From contig CM036168.1 of the NCBI GenBank assembly GCA_020631735.1, positions 98,746,932 through 98,810,931 of the forward strand: a DNA stretch of 64,000 nt. Direction: 5' to 3'. The first letter of the stretch is position 1. The number at the start of each line of letters is the position of its first letter. A program made the position numbers and the translations under genes. The notes beneath the pieces are model-generated. The model made no database searches, was not told the DNA's origin, and saw nothing but the letters and a program-made list of their open reading frames with translations. This document shows positions 10,747 to 22,236 of the stretch, piece by piece. Origin of the DNA: Saccharum officinarum (taxonomy: Eukaryota > Streptophyta > Magnoliopsida > Poales > Poaceae).

Positions 10747-11163
10747 TAGATCGAATTCGACTAGCAAGCAGGGGACAGGGTAGCTGTGGACCAGCGGCCG
10801 TCCTGACAAGAAAATGAGCGCCTCAGCACGCTGGTCTCACTCTCACTCGGCCTTCACTTGGAGTCGTAACCGTCAGGCAGCATTGTTTGAGGCTTTTGGC
10901 AGACAATACATGCGATTCAGTATGATTTCTTCTTCTTCTTTTGGCGTACCTGAAGCAATTCAGGAAACGTTTCTTTAGGTTTTTTTTTAAAAAACGTCTC
11001 CTTTTAACGTTGCGGAAGACCTTTCGCTTTCACAAACAGAGCCACGGAGGCGCAGAACCGTGAAAATGATGCGTAAGAAAAGGTCGTTCGCTGAGAGAAG
11101 CCGCATGTTGTTGTACTCCGTATTGTAGTATTTGTGCTTCGTTGGCCTATCCGTCTAGTTGTA
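10747..11163. other. Spacer, no gene seen
   Basis: Mixed sequence between the PIF element and the Tourist MITE. No ORF, repeat pair or RNA gene is recognised; a short T run occurs near 10980. Confidence 0.6.
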
Positions 11164-11166
11164 CTA

Positions 11167-11407
11167 GGCCCTGTTTAGTTTCCAGAAAATTTTGCAAAAT
11201 TTTTCAGATTCCCGTCACATCGAATCTTTGGACACATGCATGAAGTATTAAATATAGATAAAAAATAAAACTAATTACACAGTTTAGACGAAATGGACGA
11301 GACGAATCTTTTAAGCCTAATTAGACCATAATTGAACAATATTTACCAAATAACAACGAAAAACACTACAGTGTCATTTTGCCAAAAATTTTGCATCTAA
11401 ACCGGCC
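11167..11407 (+). mobile_element. Tourist-type MITE (241 bp)
   Basis: The ends GGCCCTGTTTAG and CTAAACCGGCC are inverted repeats, flanked by CTA (11164-11166 and 11408-11410). The interior, with 'gacgagacgaatcttttaag' and 'ttgaacaatatttacc', matches the MITE at 19890-20129 in opposite orientation. It is non-coding and would be mobilised by a PIF-type transposase (family knowledge). Confidence 0.85.
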
Positions 11408-11410
11408 CTA

Positions 11411-12817
11411 GACCGTATGTTTCGTACTCAAGCTGTTCCAGATTGCTGATGAATGCTTCCACAAAGGACTGTCCATGGCTGCTGGCTCCATGCCTCCTGA
11501 GGCCACCGGGCCCATCCCGAGTTGAATGCATGTCCGGAAGCTGCAGCGGCAGCAGACGAATAATGCTGCTCTTTTGTAGATTTCTATTTTTATAATAACT
11601 TTTTTCAGATCATATTTCTAAAAAAATCTGGTTTTATTTTTATTTTAACCCTTTTTACTCTGTCATGCTCTGCGTTTACTCTGTCATGCCGCAGAGCGTG
11701 GCAAAATCACATTGCCACGCCATATAATTAATGTGACAAAGTATATAAAAAAAACTTTCCACACCACTCTCGTCGATCGGGTAGCTTCTATTTTGCCATG
11801 CCATCCAAAATAGCGGAGCAAGGATACTCTTCCACCTTAAAAATCATTTTTCATATGGCATTAGATCGATATGATTTTATATGAAAACATAGCTAGATTG
11901 CAATCTAAAAAAGAAAACATAGCTAGATGAGATCTACAACCTTGTATTTTGAGTTTTTTTATTTTAATTCATTTTAATCATTAAATGCCTAAAAGATTGG
12001 TACAACTTGCAACAGCGTATTAAACACGAATTAAGGCTTGTGACCTTAGGAAAAACTATTTTTTTCACATACGGAGTTGAATGATGATGAAGTTTAAATA
12101 AAAGTCATAGCTCTCGATATATAAGGTATACTATATTTTAGTTCTGAGTCTTTTTTTCATTTGAAGTCATCAAGATGCTTAAATCATGATTTCAAAATTC
12201 AACAGTGTAATGAGCACAATCTATATTGTCTCCAACTGGCTTATAGTTATAGAGATTTTTATTTGTTTAATTAATGCCAGAGCACCCGTGTAAACACATC
12301 CATGTTTCCCTTCAAAACTTGTACATGTTATGATGGCAAGAAAGAACGCGTCGTCTTTGCTTGTCGCACAGAAGTCAGCATCAATGGCTTTCTTCGCCTC
12401 ATATTGGTGGCCTTATGTCTTTAGACATACAAAGTTTAGTGTATGAGATGTTTCGTTTTAAGCATTTGTGTCTTGTAATAGTTTTGGTTCGATTCCTCAC
12501 TCGTGGGGATATAGTAGGATGTTTTCTTCCATTATCTAAAAAAATTTACATGAGTGACTAGTGTTTTCATGGCAGCAAGCTGGCAGCATTCCGCATTGTG
12601 GCCGACTGGGCGTCGACGGCTGTACACGCACACGACAGCGAGAAAGAAGATAAGGTTCGGTCTTTGTTCATATGGGCTGAAAATGCTCGTAGTCTTCTGG
12701 GCCTTCTATTTGTTGTTTGGGTCTTCTAATTCTCATAGGTATTGATGCTGATGGGCCAGTTCGGGTGGCTACACCTTGGGTTGGAGCTGCACTAGGCGCA
12801 AAGCACAGTAGAAGGCT
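11411..12817. other. AT-rich spacer, no gene seen
   Basis: No ORF above background. A GGTTCGATTCC word near 12486 resembles a Pol III B box, but no matching A box or tRNA fold was found. Confidence 0.55.
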
Positions 12818-12826
12818 TATAAAAAA

Positions 12827-13791
12827 AAGAAAAAAGTCAACATTACATCTCTCAACTTTCGCAAAAGTCCGTTTTTCCTCCCTGAACTCTAAAACCAGGC
12901 AAAACACTTCCCTCAACTTTTAAAACCATTTATCTTACCTCTCTGGCCCTGTTATAAGCAATTTTAAAGGTGGTTTTGTCTTTTTCTTTTTTTTATTTAT
13001 TTTGGCTAAATCTTTGAAAAATCATAGAAAAAATCATAAAATAGAAAATCCAATTTTTTTGCACTCCACATGAGTAGAACTACACATTGAACATATAATA
13101 TGGTATGTTTTAGTACAAAGTTTTTGTTGTGGCTTTAGATCTATGCTTTTCTGTAATTAATTGGAATAATTCATAACTACAGTTTCTATGGTCTAATTGT
13201 GATGAAATTTTCACAGTGGGCTAATTATTGTATGATTGAACTGTAGTAAAAGTTTCATACTCATTGGATCATATAGCTTAGTTATAGATTTATTTATATT
13301 TAACAAGCATAAACCTAAATAAAATCTATAACTAAGTTATACATGATCCAATGAGTATGAAATTTTTACTACAGTTTAAACATATAATAATTAGCCCACC
13401 ATAAAAATTTCACCACAATTGGACCATAGAAACTGCAGCTATGAATTATTCCAATTAATTACAGAAAAGCATAGATCTAAAGCCACAACAAAACTTTGTG
13501 CTAAAGTATATCATATTATATATTTGCTGTGTAGATCTACTCATGTGGAGTCCAACAAAATTGGATTTTCTATTTTATGATTTTCTATGATTTATTACGA
13601 TTTTTCAAAGATTTAGCCGAAATAAATAAAAAAGAAAAAGACAAAACCGCCTTCAAAACTGTTTATAACAGGGCCAGAGAAGTAAGATGATCGGTTTTAA
13701 AAGTTGAGGGAGGTGTTTTGTTCGGTTTTGGAGTTCAAGGAGGAAAAGCGAACTTTCACGAAAGTTGAGGGAGGTAATGTAGACCTTTTCC
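12827..13791. mobile_element. Foldback Mutator-like MITE (965 bp hairpin)
   Basis: The left half (12827 to about 13291) and right half (about 13322 to 13791) are inverted copies along nearly their full length, leaving a loop of about 30 nt. The flanks are an exact 9-bp duplication TATAAAAAA (12818-12826 and 13792-13800), the Mutator hallmark. The ends read GGAAAAGGTCTACATTACCT on the right arm and a diverged version on the left. There is no coding capacity. A read-through transcript would form a long, slightly mismatched dsRNA. Confidence 0.9.
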
Positions 13792-13800
13792 TATAAAAAA

Positions 13801-14348
13801 GCACGGTAGAAATTGATTTGTTAAGGAGAGGTGTATTTTACTACTCAGCGGTGTGCATGCTCAAGCCTTAATTCCCACGATAAAAAATATGCATTTCCCT
13901 TGTCGATTATTTTTTAAAATGCCAGCTAATGTTTAGTACTATACCTTGTAGAAACCATATTGCCCTGGTACACTTCTTTCAAAATTTCCTTCAAAATTTC
14001 AGCAATCCTTAGTACCCCGCTCATGCACGCTAAGGCCTGGCTGAGTGCCTCAACTTATCGAAGAACTTGAAATTTTGATTGGATGGAAACACCAGCGCCA
14101 CAATCGGCATCTTCACAGAGGATCCCAGGTATGAAGTCTGTTGCATCATGCAGCGTTTCCGCAGACCATTCTTGCCCGCCACGACCTGAAGCCGCCGCCT
14201 CCCCGCTCCCCGTCCCATAAATCCTGCGTTCCAATCCGTACACGACGACTCATCTCATCTCCTACGCCTTACAGTCCAGGCTTCCAAAGTTGCAACCCTC
14301 GCCTCCCTCCCTCCCCTCGATCTAGATTGAAACCCCTCCGCCGCCGCC
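13801..14348 (+). other. Upstream region of the DUF2828 gene
   Basis: The GC content rises toward the gene. A CATAAATCC word near 14216 is a possible TATA element about 130 bp before the ATG, and pyrimidine-rich CCTCCCTCC precedes the start. No separate gene is supported. Confidence 0.4.
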
Positions 14349-16205
14349 ATGGCCCCAGCCGCCGCCCTTATCGGCCCTCCGATCGCTTTCATCGCTGATG
14401 CCAAGCTACCGCCGAAGCCGATCCGCAGCTCATCCCCCGACCACTCGTCCGACGAGAACTCACCCTCACCCATGGACGAGGACTCGCCTGCGCCAGGACG
14501 GACGACGACGGAGGAGGTGGTACCGCGGTCCGGGCGGCCGCTAGCGTACGCCTCCTCTGGGGACCCCTGCGTCGACTTCTTCTTCCAGGTCGTCCCAGGC
14601 GTCACCTCCGACGCCGACCTCGCCGTGCTCCTTGAGGCGGCCTGGTCCCACGACGCGCGCACGGCCCTCAAGCTCGTCTGCCATCTCCGGGGCGTCCGCG
14701 GCCTCGGCAAGTCCGACAGGGACGGCTTCTACGCTGCCGCGCTCTGGATGCACGCGCGGCACCCGCTCACCCTCGCCGCGAACCTCGCCAACTTCGCCAG
14801 GTTCGGATGCCTCAAGGACCTCCCCGAGATCCTCTACCTCGTCCTCCACGGCCCCCGCGATGAGGATCAGGACCAGCGCAAGGGTGACAACAGTCGCCAT
14901 CCCGTGAAGCGCCGCCGCGGCGTCAGCGAGGCGCAGGCTGCCAAGGAGAAGCTCAACAAAGAGGCGGAACTCGCGCAGGTGGCGCTCGCGCGCTACGCCT
15001 CCGACGAGGCCTTCCGCCACCTCTACGACCGCGTCGCCGACACATTCGCCGAGCTGCTCAAGTCCGACGTCGAACACCTGCGAGTCGGGGACACCACCAA
15101 GATCGGGTTCGCGGCCAAGTGGTGCCCGTCGCTCCGCTCGTCCTACGACCGGGCGACCCTGCTCTGCGAGGCCATCGCCCGCCGCATGTTTCCGCGCGAG
15201 TCGAGACAGGATTACCTAAACCTCTCCGACAAGCACTACAGCTACCGCGTCCGCGATCGTCTCCGCCGCGAGGTGCTGGTGCCGCTGCGCAAGGCGCTCG
15301 AGCTCCCGGAGGTGTACATGAGCGCGGGCAAGTTGGACGATCTTCCGTACGAGCGCGTGGCGTCCGTGGCGATGCAAAGGTACAAGGAGGCGTTCCAGAA
15401 GCGCGACAAGCCCCGCGTGGCAGGCTTCTTCGACGAGGTGCGCACGGGCCACGCGAGGATGGCTGCGGGCGCGGTGCTGCCTCACGAGCTGATCGCCGCG
15501 GCTCTCAAGGGGGAGCAGGACGATGCCGCGGAGCTCCAGTGGCGCAGCATGGTGTACGCCCTGTCCGCCGAGGGTCGGCTGGACAACTGCATCGCGGTGT
15601 GCGGGCTCATGACCGGTACTGCCGCCACGGATCCTGCGGTCTCGGCAGCCGTCGCGCTGGGGCTCCTGATCTCGGAGCTGAGCCAGGACCCGTGGAAGGG
15701 GAGGGTGATCACCTTCGACGAGACGCACCAGCTGCACAAACTGCACGGCGCCAACCTCAAGGAGAAGCTGCAGCCGCTGGTGACGACCCTCGGCACGCGC
15801 AAGAAGGGCGCCAACCTGCAGGGCGTGTTCAGCAAGATCCTGAGCACGGCTGTGGCGGGCGGGCTGCGCAGCGACATGATGGTGAAGAGGGTGTTCGTGC
15901 TGAGCGACATGGACTTCGACGGGTGGGCCGGCCCCGCGGCGGCGTGGGACACGGAGTACCAGGGCATCAGCAGTCGGTTCATGGACGCTGGGTTCACGGC
16001 GCTGGAGGTGGTGTTCTGGAACGTGGGGACGTCGAAAGCTTCCATGCCGGTGGTGGCGGCACAGAAGGGCGCGGCGCTGGTCAGCGGCTACTCCAAGAAC
16101 CTGGTGCGTCTCTTCCTGGAGGCCGATGGCAACCTCACTCCGGCCGCCGTCATGGCCGACGCCATCTCCGGCTCGGAGTACGACGCGCTCGAGGTGTTCG
16201 ACTAA
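14349..16205 (+). CDS. DUF2828 / vWA-like domain protein (intronless)
   Basis: A 618-aa single-exon ORF with a good start context (GCCGCCATGG). It matches the plant DUF2828 family (mimivirus L728-like), which combines a TROVE/Ro60-like helical N-terminal part with a C-terminal von Willebrand A fold; its biochemical role is unknown. Visible: a disordered acidic Ser/Pro N-terminus (1-60); a helical region with LALVCHLRGVRGLGKSDR-type sequence (about 95-180); a basic KRRRG patch (about 188); KWCPSLRSSYDRAT (about 257); a vWA region from about 400 to the end, with VITFDE, VKRVFVLSDMDFDGW (about 512) and SGYSKNLVRLFLE. Where the family has a DxSxS metal-ion site after the first strand, this protein reads CIAVCGLMTGT (about 414-424), so the MIDAS looks missing. 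The frame is intact and codon use is GC-rich like grass genes, so it is likely a real gene. Confidence 0.88.
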   Translation: MAPAAALIGPPIAFIADAKLPPKPIRSSSPDHSSDENSPSPMDEDSPAPGRTTTEEVVPRSGRPLAYASSGDPCVDFFFQVVPGVTSDADLAVLLEAAWSHDARTALKLVCHLRGVRGLGKSDRDGFYAAALWMHARHPLTLAANLANFARFGCLKDLPEILYLVLHGPRDEDQDQRKGDNSRHPVKRRRGVSEAQAAKEKLNKEAELAQVALARYASDEAFRHLYDRVADTFAELLKSDVEHLRVGDTTKIGFAAKWCPSLRSSYDRATLLCEAIARRMFPRESRQDYLNLSDKHYSYRVRDRLRREVLVPLRKALELPEVYMSAGKLDDLPYERVASVAMQRYKEAFQKRDKPRVAGFFDEVRTGHARMAAGAVLPHELIAAALKGEQDDAAELQWRSMVYALSAEGRLDNCIAVCGLMTGTAATDPAVSAAVALGLLISELSQDPWKGRVITFDETHQLHKLHGANLKEKLQPLVTTLGTRKKGANLQGVFSKILSTAVAGGLRSDMMVKRVFVLSDMDFDGWAGPAAAWDTEYQGISSRFMDAGFTALEVVFWNVGTSKASMPVVAAQKGAALVSGYSKNLVRLFLEADGNLTPAAVMADAISGSEYDALEVFD

Positions 16206-16344
16206 GCTCCCCCGTCCAATCATGCTGCTGATTGCTAGTAAGTAGATTTTCGTGTCTAGCTTCTCCTATCTGGCAATGGCAATCAGCATGGTCTCTGAAG
16301 TTTAGTTGCCTTCTGGTAGGACAGGATAGGACTAATAACGTTGT

Positions 16345-16428
16345 CTCTTAAGTTTTAATAATCGATGGATGCTTGAATTGCTTTGCGGAAGTTTTAATGA
16401 ATCGATGGATGCTTGAATTGCTTGCCGA
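16345..16428 (+). repeat. Short tandem duplication downstream of the DUF2828 gene
   Basis: Two near-identical copies of about 38 bp containing 'aatcgatggatgcttgaatt' lie side by side, starting near 16350 and 16389. They probably sit in the 3'UTR or just past it. Confidence 0.75.
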
Positions 16429-16429
16429 A

Positions 16430-18631
16430 CGAGTGGGTTTTGTAGCGAGCATTTGATGTGGGTTGTCATGCATGAAAGCGTTTGATTTGATGTTGGCACA
16501 TGTGGCCTTATTCGCTTTGCGGAAAAAAACAAGCCGAAAAGTACCGTGGGCTGATTTGTTGCGAGAAAAAAACATTATTTCTTCGCTGAAAAATTACGGC
16601 TAAAAAGACAAGCGATAATTTTTTAGGAGCCCGGGAGGGGTGTTTGGTTAGGAACTTTAGGATTCAGGAGGGCAACTCCACTGAACCTGCTGTATGCGTG
16701 TATGGTAGACAAGCAATTCACACGTACGCTTTCGACTTTGGAATAATCCACAGCTAGCAAAGCTGCCTGCCAGCCTGGTTGCCTGATTCGCATTGTCATC
16801 GCAGTAACCTGCATTGCCTCCGAGCGCATTTCTCAACTCTCCCCTCTCTGCAGTCTGCTTGTCCTACTTGGCTGAACTGCGGGCTGCAGTCACGCAAGGA
16901 GCCGCTTCGACAGCAGGAAACAAAACCAGTAAAAAAATAGAGTTCCGTACATAAATTTTTTAGTTTTTTTTAGAAAGATAAAAAATTTTAGATGTGCAGG
17001 TAATTTGAGCCACTCGGGCCCTCGGCCCGCTCCATAAAAGCAATTCTCCCGCAGTTTGGGCTGTTACCGAAGCAGCAGTTGAATCGTATTTGGTGCCGAA
17101 CTGCCGATTGAAGACCTTCTTAATCTTCTCTATTGGTCATCTTAACGGCCATCGGGCCGCCAAAGTAGTCTCGATACTGGGCTTGCACGGGAGCCCTCCC
17201 TATTACAAGGCCTGTGCCGATCACTCGGTCCAATAGGAGCGCTGGCCTGCTCGGGTACATGGGCGGATTTGGGCCTAGGGCCACTAGGCATGGCCGTAGG
17301 CGTGGCCCAAATTCCCTCTTACCCCTCTTGAATTTTCATGGCCCAACCTGTCTTACTATGGAGTGGCCCTAGCCATGGTTGGCCCAGCAGCGAAGGTCTC
17401 AACCAATCTCGCACATTAGCCTACCTGAGCCAACTACCTTTCTCATGCATTCCTCTTGGTTGCGTTTGCTTGAGAGGCCCATCCGGTCACAGGCCATCTC
17501 TCCAATTCCTTGTTAGCTTGCTCGGTCACCAAACCCTTGAACAGCGGGCAATGCGGCGAGGCGGGCAGCAGCCCTATCGTGTTTTACTCGGTATCCACTG
17601 AGGATGAAAGCTGAGAAGACACATTCAACCTTGGATGATTTTTAGACGATCATTCATTTGCTTCATGCTTGGATTCCACTGAAGACGCATTCTCTAATCT
17701 AAATTCTATCTTATTAATGTTGAAGTCTTTCTGATCTAGTAGAAATTTACCGTGATAATTAATTAAGTATATCAATTTTTATAGTCCATAGAGTTGTGCA
17801 ATGTATCCGTGAGCTAGTTTTATTGTCTAATACCAAGACCCGGTATAAGCGGTATTTTAACTGGATAAAGAGGGTATATACAGTTTCTAAGTTGCCCTAG
17901 GTGTCAAAATGGACGAGCTCCGCCACTACTCGTTCCTATTCGTTTTCTGTTCAAGGGTTTTTTTTTTACTTTTCATTACAAACTCAAGTCAGATTTATCT
18001 CAAGTTCGGATTTATCATGCCTTTTTTATTTTAATATTATTATAGATTTAGCAATCGGTAAATCATGATTGGGTTCAAATAAACAAGCCTTCCATGATCG
18101 TGTCCATCTCGATCTCTATTCCAGTTCCAAGTCAGTACGTAATATTAAACTATTTTTTCTGTTTTTAAGTGCAGGAGTCCCTCATCAACGCTAAGTCGGC
18201 AGATATGTACCTATTGTGCTGGGCATATATAGGACTTTCGGTCACGTCGCAGCTTGGATGCGGTTACCGCCTAGCCTACCGTGCTAGACAACCGGACCCT
18301 GCCCGCGCCGTTGGTTGCTGTTGCTCGCTGTGTGCGCGCTTTTGGCTGTCGCCATCCGTGCGTTTACCGCAGTCAGTAGCACGAGCCGTGCTGCAGTACA
18401 GCGAGCAGCATGACCTAGCTTTGTGATGCAAGCATGGCCATGCAATGGCGGACCCACCAATAGGGAGAGACAAGGCAGACCCACCAATACGGTTGATGCC
18501 GGTGTCGAACCTCACATGTACCCATGTTTTGTTCTGACCACCGGAGATCCGTCGCCATTGCTATTCTAATTCTACACGTCTATGGCGATCTGCCGAAGAA
18601 GACGAACCTAGCGGCCAGCGAAGCGGTATGT

Positions 18632-18634
<3 letters not shown>
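16430..18634. other. Spacer with anonymous repeat debris, no gene seen
   Basis: Mixed composition. Short ORFs (for example near 17340-17600 and 18170-18430) show no recognisable domain, start context or conservation signal. A T run occurs near 17958. Confidence 0.5.

Positions 18635-18696
<62 letters not shown>
18635..18696. repeat. (TA)n microsatellite, about 31 units
   Basis: An uninterrupted TA dinucleotide run. The ORFs across it (poly Ile-Tyr) are artefacts. Confidence 0.97.
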
Positions 18697-18699
<3 letters not shown>

Positions 18700-19276
18700 C
18701 GTCCCAAAATAGTGAAGACCATCAAGCATCCGTCCAGTTGGCAACCGAAGTCCGGAGTCCGCATCTGGCATCCTGTTCACATGCTGCACAACGCAGACGA
18801 GCAGTCCGTACTCCGTAGTACTGTGCTGACGCTGCCCCGTTGGGTCTAGGCGTGGTATGTTCCATTGTTCTCTATATATTTTTTGTTACACTATTCACTT
18901 AATTATCTTACAAAATTTATTTTAATTATAAGTTGTTTATTTTTTTCTGTTTTGATTATTTGATATACGATAAATTATATGGACAAAATTCTTCTCATAT
19001 GTTTTTCATGTGACGTAATCATATCTAATCTTTGTTTATACCATTTTTTTAACAAACTACGTACCGCTTGGAGTATAATAACTATGTGATATATCGATTC
19101 AAATACATTCATTCATAATTTCTATTATGCACTTAGACAGACACTATGCCGAGATCTATACTAATATCAATATATCTAGAAAATCCAAAACACCTTATAA
19201 TTTAGAATGGAGAGAATAGTTATGTAGCATTTTCCTATTTAAGTTCTCTCATGAATATTTGATAGCTTTTTTTCCT

Positions 19277-19306
19277 CCCGTTGCAACGCACGGGCACATT
19301 TACTAG
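19277..19306 (+). mobile_element. Helitron-like 3' terminus
   Basis: Hairpin CCCGT-(8 nt)-ACGGG (19277-19294) is followed 8 nt later by CTAG (19303-19306) and then T. This is the classic Helitron end (short GC hairpin, CTRR, insertion before T). The 5' end is not settled; a TCTCTATATA start near 18869 would make a non-autonomous copy of about 440 bp, but its flanking base is T rather than the expected A. Confidence 0.55.
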
Positions 19307-19307
19307 T

Positions 19308-19886
19308 AAAAAAAAGAAGCAAAAAGATAGTAGCTCGATTACTCACTCCATTAGACAAACGAAAAGGTCTCCACTAGAGATAACGGTAGAACTACTTCTA
19401 ACCACTAAAGTTTTATCATTGTGCATGTCTATTTAGCTCAATCAAAGCCTCTGTCATGCCTTGTCAACAATGCCTCGCTGCACTGCAACAACGAGATAAA
19501 GCTCTTTCCTGAAAATAAAGAAAGGGTCATAAACAAATGGCAAGGGATTGAATCAAAGTCTTAATCGAGGCTTCTTTTTCCCAACAAACGGATCATAACC
19601 TTCACTACGCTGCCACTGGCTTGGTAGGGGCAGGGTCTTATCAAACCGGTCCAGCATCATTGTTTTTGATGCCAATAGGAGCCATCGAAAGGCATCACCA
19701 GCCAAAAGTGATAGGGTTCTACACTCGACGCATGATCCCACCCACGCAACTCATATCACCAAATATATACACTGGGCTTACGTGGAAATCTACACGCCAC
19801 GGGCGAGCACAGCAAATCCTGCAGAAAAAAGACAGGGTGAAAACAACCAGATCCACTTGCTAGCAAAAAGCTGCTGCGGAATGCAA
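19308..19886. other. Spacer, no gene seen
   Basis: No domain-bearing ORF; nothing repetitive recognised. Confidence 0.5.
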
Positions 19887-19889
19887 CTA

Positions 19890-20129
19890 GGGTGTGTTCA
19901 CTTCACGAAAAGCTGAAAAGTTACTGTAGCATCTTTCGTTGTTATTCGGCAAAATTTGTTCAATTATGGACTAACTAGGCTCAAAAGATTCGTCCCGACA
20001 TTTACAGATAAACTATGCAATTAGTTATCTTTTTTACCTACGTTTAATGTTCCATGCATGCGTCGAAAGATTTGATGTGATGAGTGGAAGAGGAAATATT
20101 TTGGGTTGGGATGAGGAAGTGAACGAGGC
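19890..20129 (-). mobile_element. Tourist-type MITE (240 bp), inverted relative to the 11.2-kb copy
   Basis: The ends GGGTGTGTTCACTTC and GAAGTGAACGAGGCC are inverted repeats, flanked by CTA (19887-19889 and 20130-20132). The interior words (cggcaaaatttgttcaattatgg, cttaggctcaaaagattcgtc-like) are the reverse complement of the MITE at 11167. Confidence 0.82.
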
Positions 20130-20132
20130 CTA

Positions 20133-22227
20133 GAACGACGGTGTGTTTCAGAAAAAGGAACACAACAAAATATTCTTCGTCACGTGAAAGATTGGAATAG
20201 GTTTTTATTCACAAAGGAACAAATCAGGGGTGTCTTCTTCTCGCCGGCTCAGGAAATCGTCTGTTCCTAAGATTCCTGGACTAGTAATAGTAATGGTCCT
20301 GAATGGGACGCACGGACGCAGACTGCACTGACCAAGACCTCATAAACTTCATCAGTACCTTACACTACAGTGCTACGCAGACTGATGAGTTTGGCACAGT
20401 GGTACTCCTACAGGCTACATACGGTCCTACTACACTACACTGTGTCTCAACTGTCCAGCGACCAGATAGGGCCATAGAGGTGTTCCGCACAATTGGATCT
20501 CTGACCAAACATAGATTCAAATTCCATGGATATGAATATGAATAGAGCCATTCTGAATTGCTGATGGAAGAGCCGAAAGCGACAACGGCAGTATTGTGTA
20601 GGAGTACGAGTGGACAGGTCGCGAGATGGAGGGCGACGGCGATGGCGAATCCCACATGTATGTACCTGGTGCCCTAGTGGCCTGGTGGTGTGGTGGGTTT
20701 GGCCGATCCCAGTGCTTTCCATGCCCGCGTCGGTGTCGCTGTAATCCACGTGTGGCGAGAGATAGATGTTTCAGGGAAAAGAGGCGCCGAGCGGTGGCGG
20801 AACAAAGACAGCGCAACTTTCTAGCATATTAATGCCACTTCTTTACCAGAAGTGGCAAGGAATCATGTTGCGGCTTTCAGGTTAATTTACTGTGGACTAA
20901 AGGGTGAAAGGTGAAGATGAGTTCGCTAGTTGTTTTTCTTAAACGGAACAGGTAGAGGAAGTGAGGCTGACCCTATCACCCTAGTAATTTTGCTACAAGT
21001 AAAATGCCTAGAAGAGTATTGTGCTATAAACTGGGGAAATCAAGGACAGCGTGACTTTGTCAGAAATACTACATATTTGCTGAAAAAAAGAAAAAAAGAA
21101 AAAGAGGATGAAGGAAGCAGCGATGAATCTAGCTGAGTAGACTTCATTACATGATATAATTTTCTTAAACTTTAACGGTTAAAGTTAGCGAACCACATAT
21201 ATGGAAGTTTTCTAAAATTATGGGGGCGAATTTTTAGACCAAGGTAGACAAGTACCGCACATCTTTAATTCACTTATACAAGAATAAAGTGATTATGACA
21301 TGCATAGACTGATAGAATCTGGTGCGCTATTTGATAATCGAGACTAGAGACAACAAAGATGAGAACCGGATGCAACAGGGGCCGGCAGACCCAGAAATCT
21401 GCTAAGCCCCGGGCTGAACCATGTAATAAAGGGGGGGGGGGGGGGGGGGGGGGGAAATCATTTTTTCTCTTTAATTTTTATAGCTGATGAAGTAAGTCTA
21501 TATGGAGTTTTGTATCCATAGCCACTGGATGCAATGTGTCCGCTTCCACGGTGGAGCCAAACAAAGTTGATCGGAAAAAGAGTCAGCATTCGTGTGTTTT
21601 TTTCCTTCAAATTTCAGTAATCTTAACATTACTACTCGAGGCTAATGGAGCCTCAATATTAAATTTTGCGAGATGCGCCAGAATAAACTTAAAATTCTCA
21701 ATATTACTACTTGAGGTGTTACTTAAGACTCTTGTGACTATTAGGCTAAGGAACGTTCACAAATTAACCACCTATGCAACATAAAAATAATTTAATATGA
21801 ACTCTCAATTGCATCTAAACTATTAAACTATGACATTATAAACCAGTAGTGATGGCCAACTGATAGAAGTGCTTCCTTCCTTATACCTCAGGTAGCATAA
21901 CCGAAGCTCCGAACTATTATATCTCTTTCATCTGCAATGAAAAACTGTTGTGGAGTGTTGTATGTGATGGACAGAGAGGAAAAAGAAAGGAGCTGGGGTG
22001 AGTCCTGGTCCCACCTGCCAGGCACCCCCCACCAAAAGGTAATGTTATTGTATAGTGTACCGCTACCGATTCGAGTCATCAGCCTATAGCGTTGTGGGTT
22101 GGGCCTTCACACTAGTCACTACAGATACTGGTTGGTCTGTTCCAATTGGACAACCAGCCGAAGCAGCCACCACCAACCGGTGTGATTCCTAGCATGTTCT
22201 TCTACACTGCTCAGTCATTTGCAGCCA
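20133..22227. other. Spacer with G24 homopolymer, no gene seen
   Basis: No convincing ORF. A run of 24 G lies at 21431-21454. Small ORFs near 20303-20840 overlap in several frames on both strands and look random. Confidence 0.55.
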
Positions 22228-22236
22228 TTATACTTT

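Noticed and set aside
12486..12496. GGTTCGATTCC, possible Pol III B box of a tRNA or SINE
   Set aside because: No A box at the right distance and no cloverleaf.
14541..16231. Long ORFs antisense to or out of frame with the DUF2828 gene
   Set aside because: Shadow frames of a GC-rich exon; the + strand 618-codon frame has the family motifs and a good start.
18628..18849. ORFs on both strands encoding poly Ile-Tyr
   Set aside because: They are translations of the (TA)n microsatellite.
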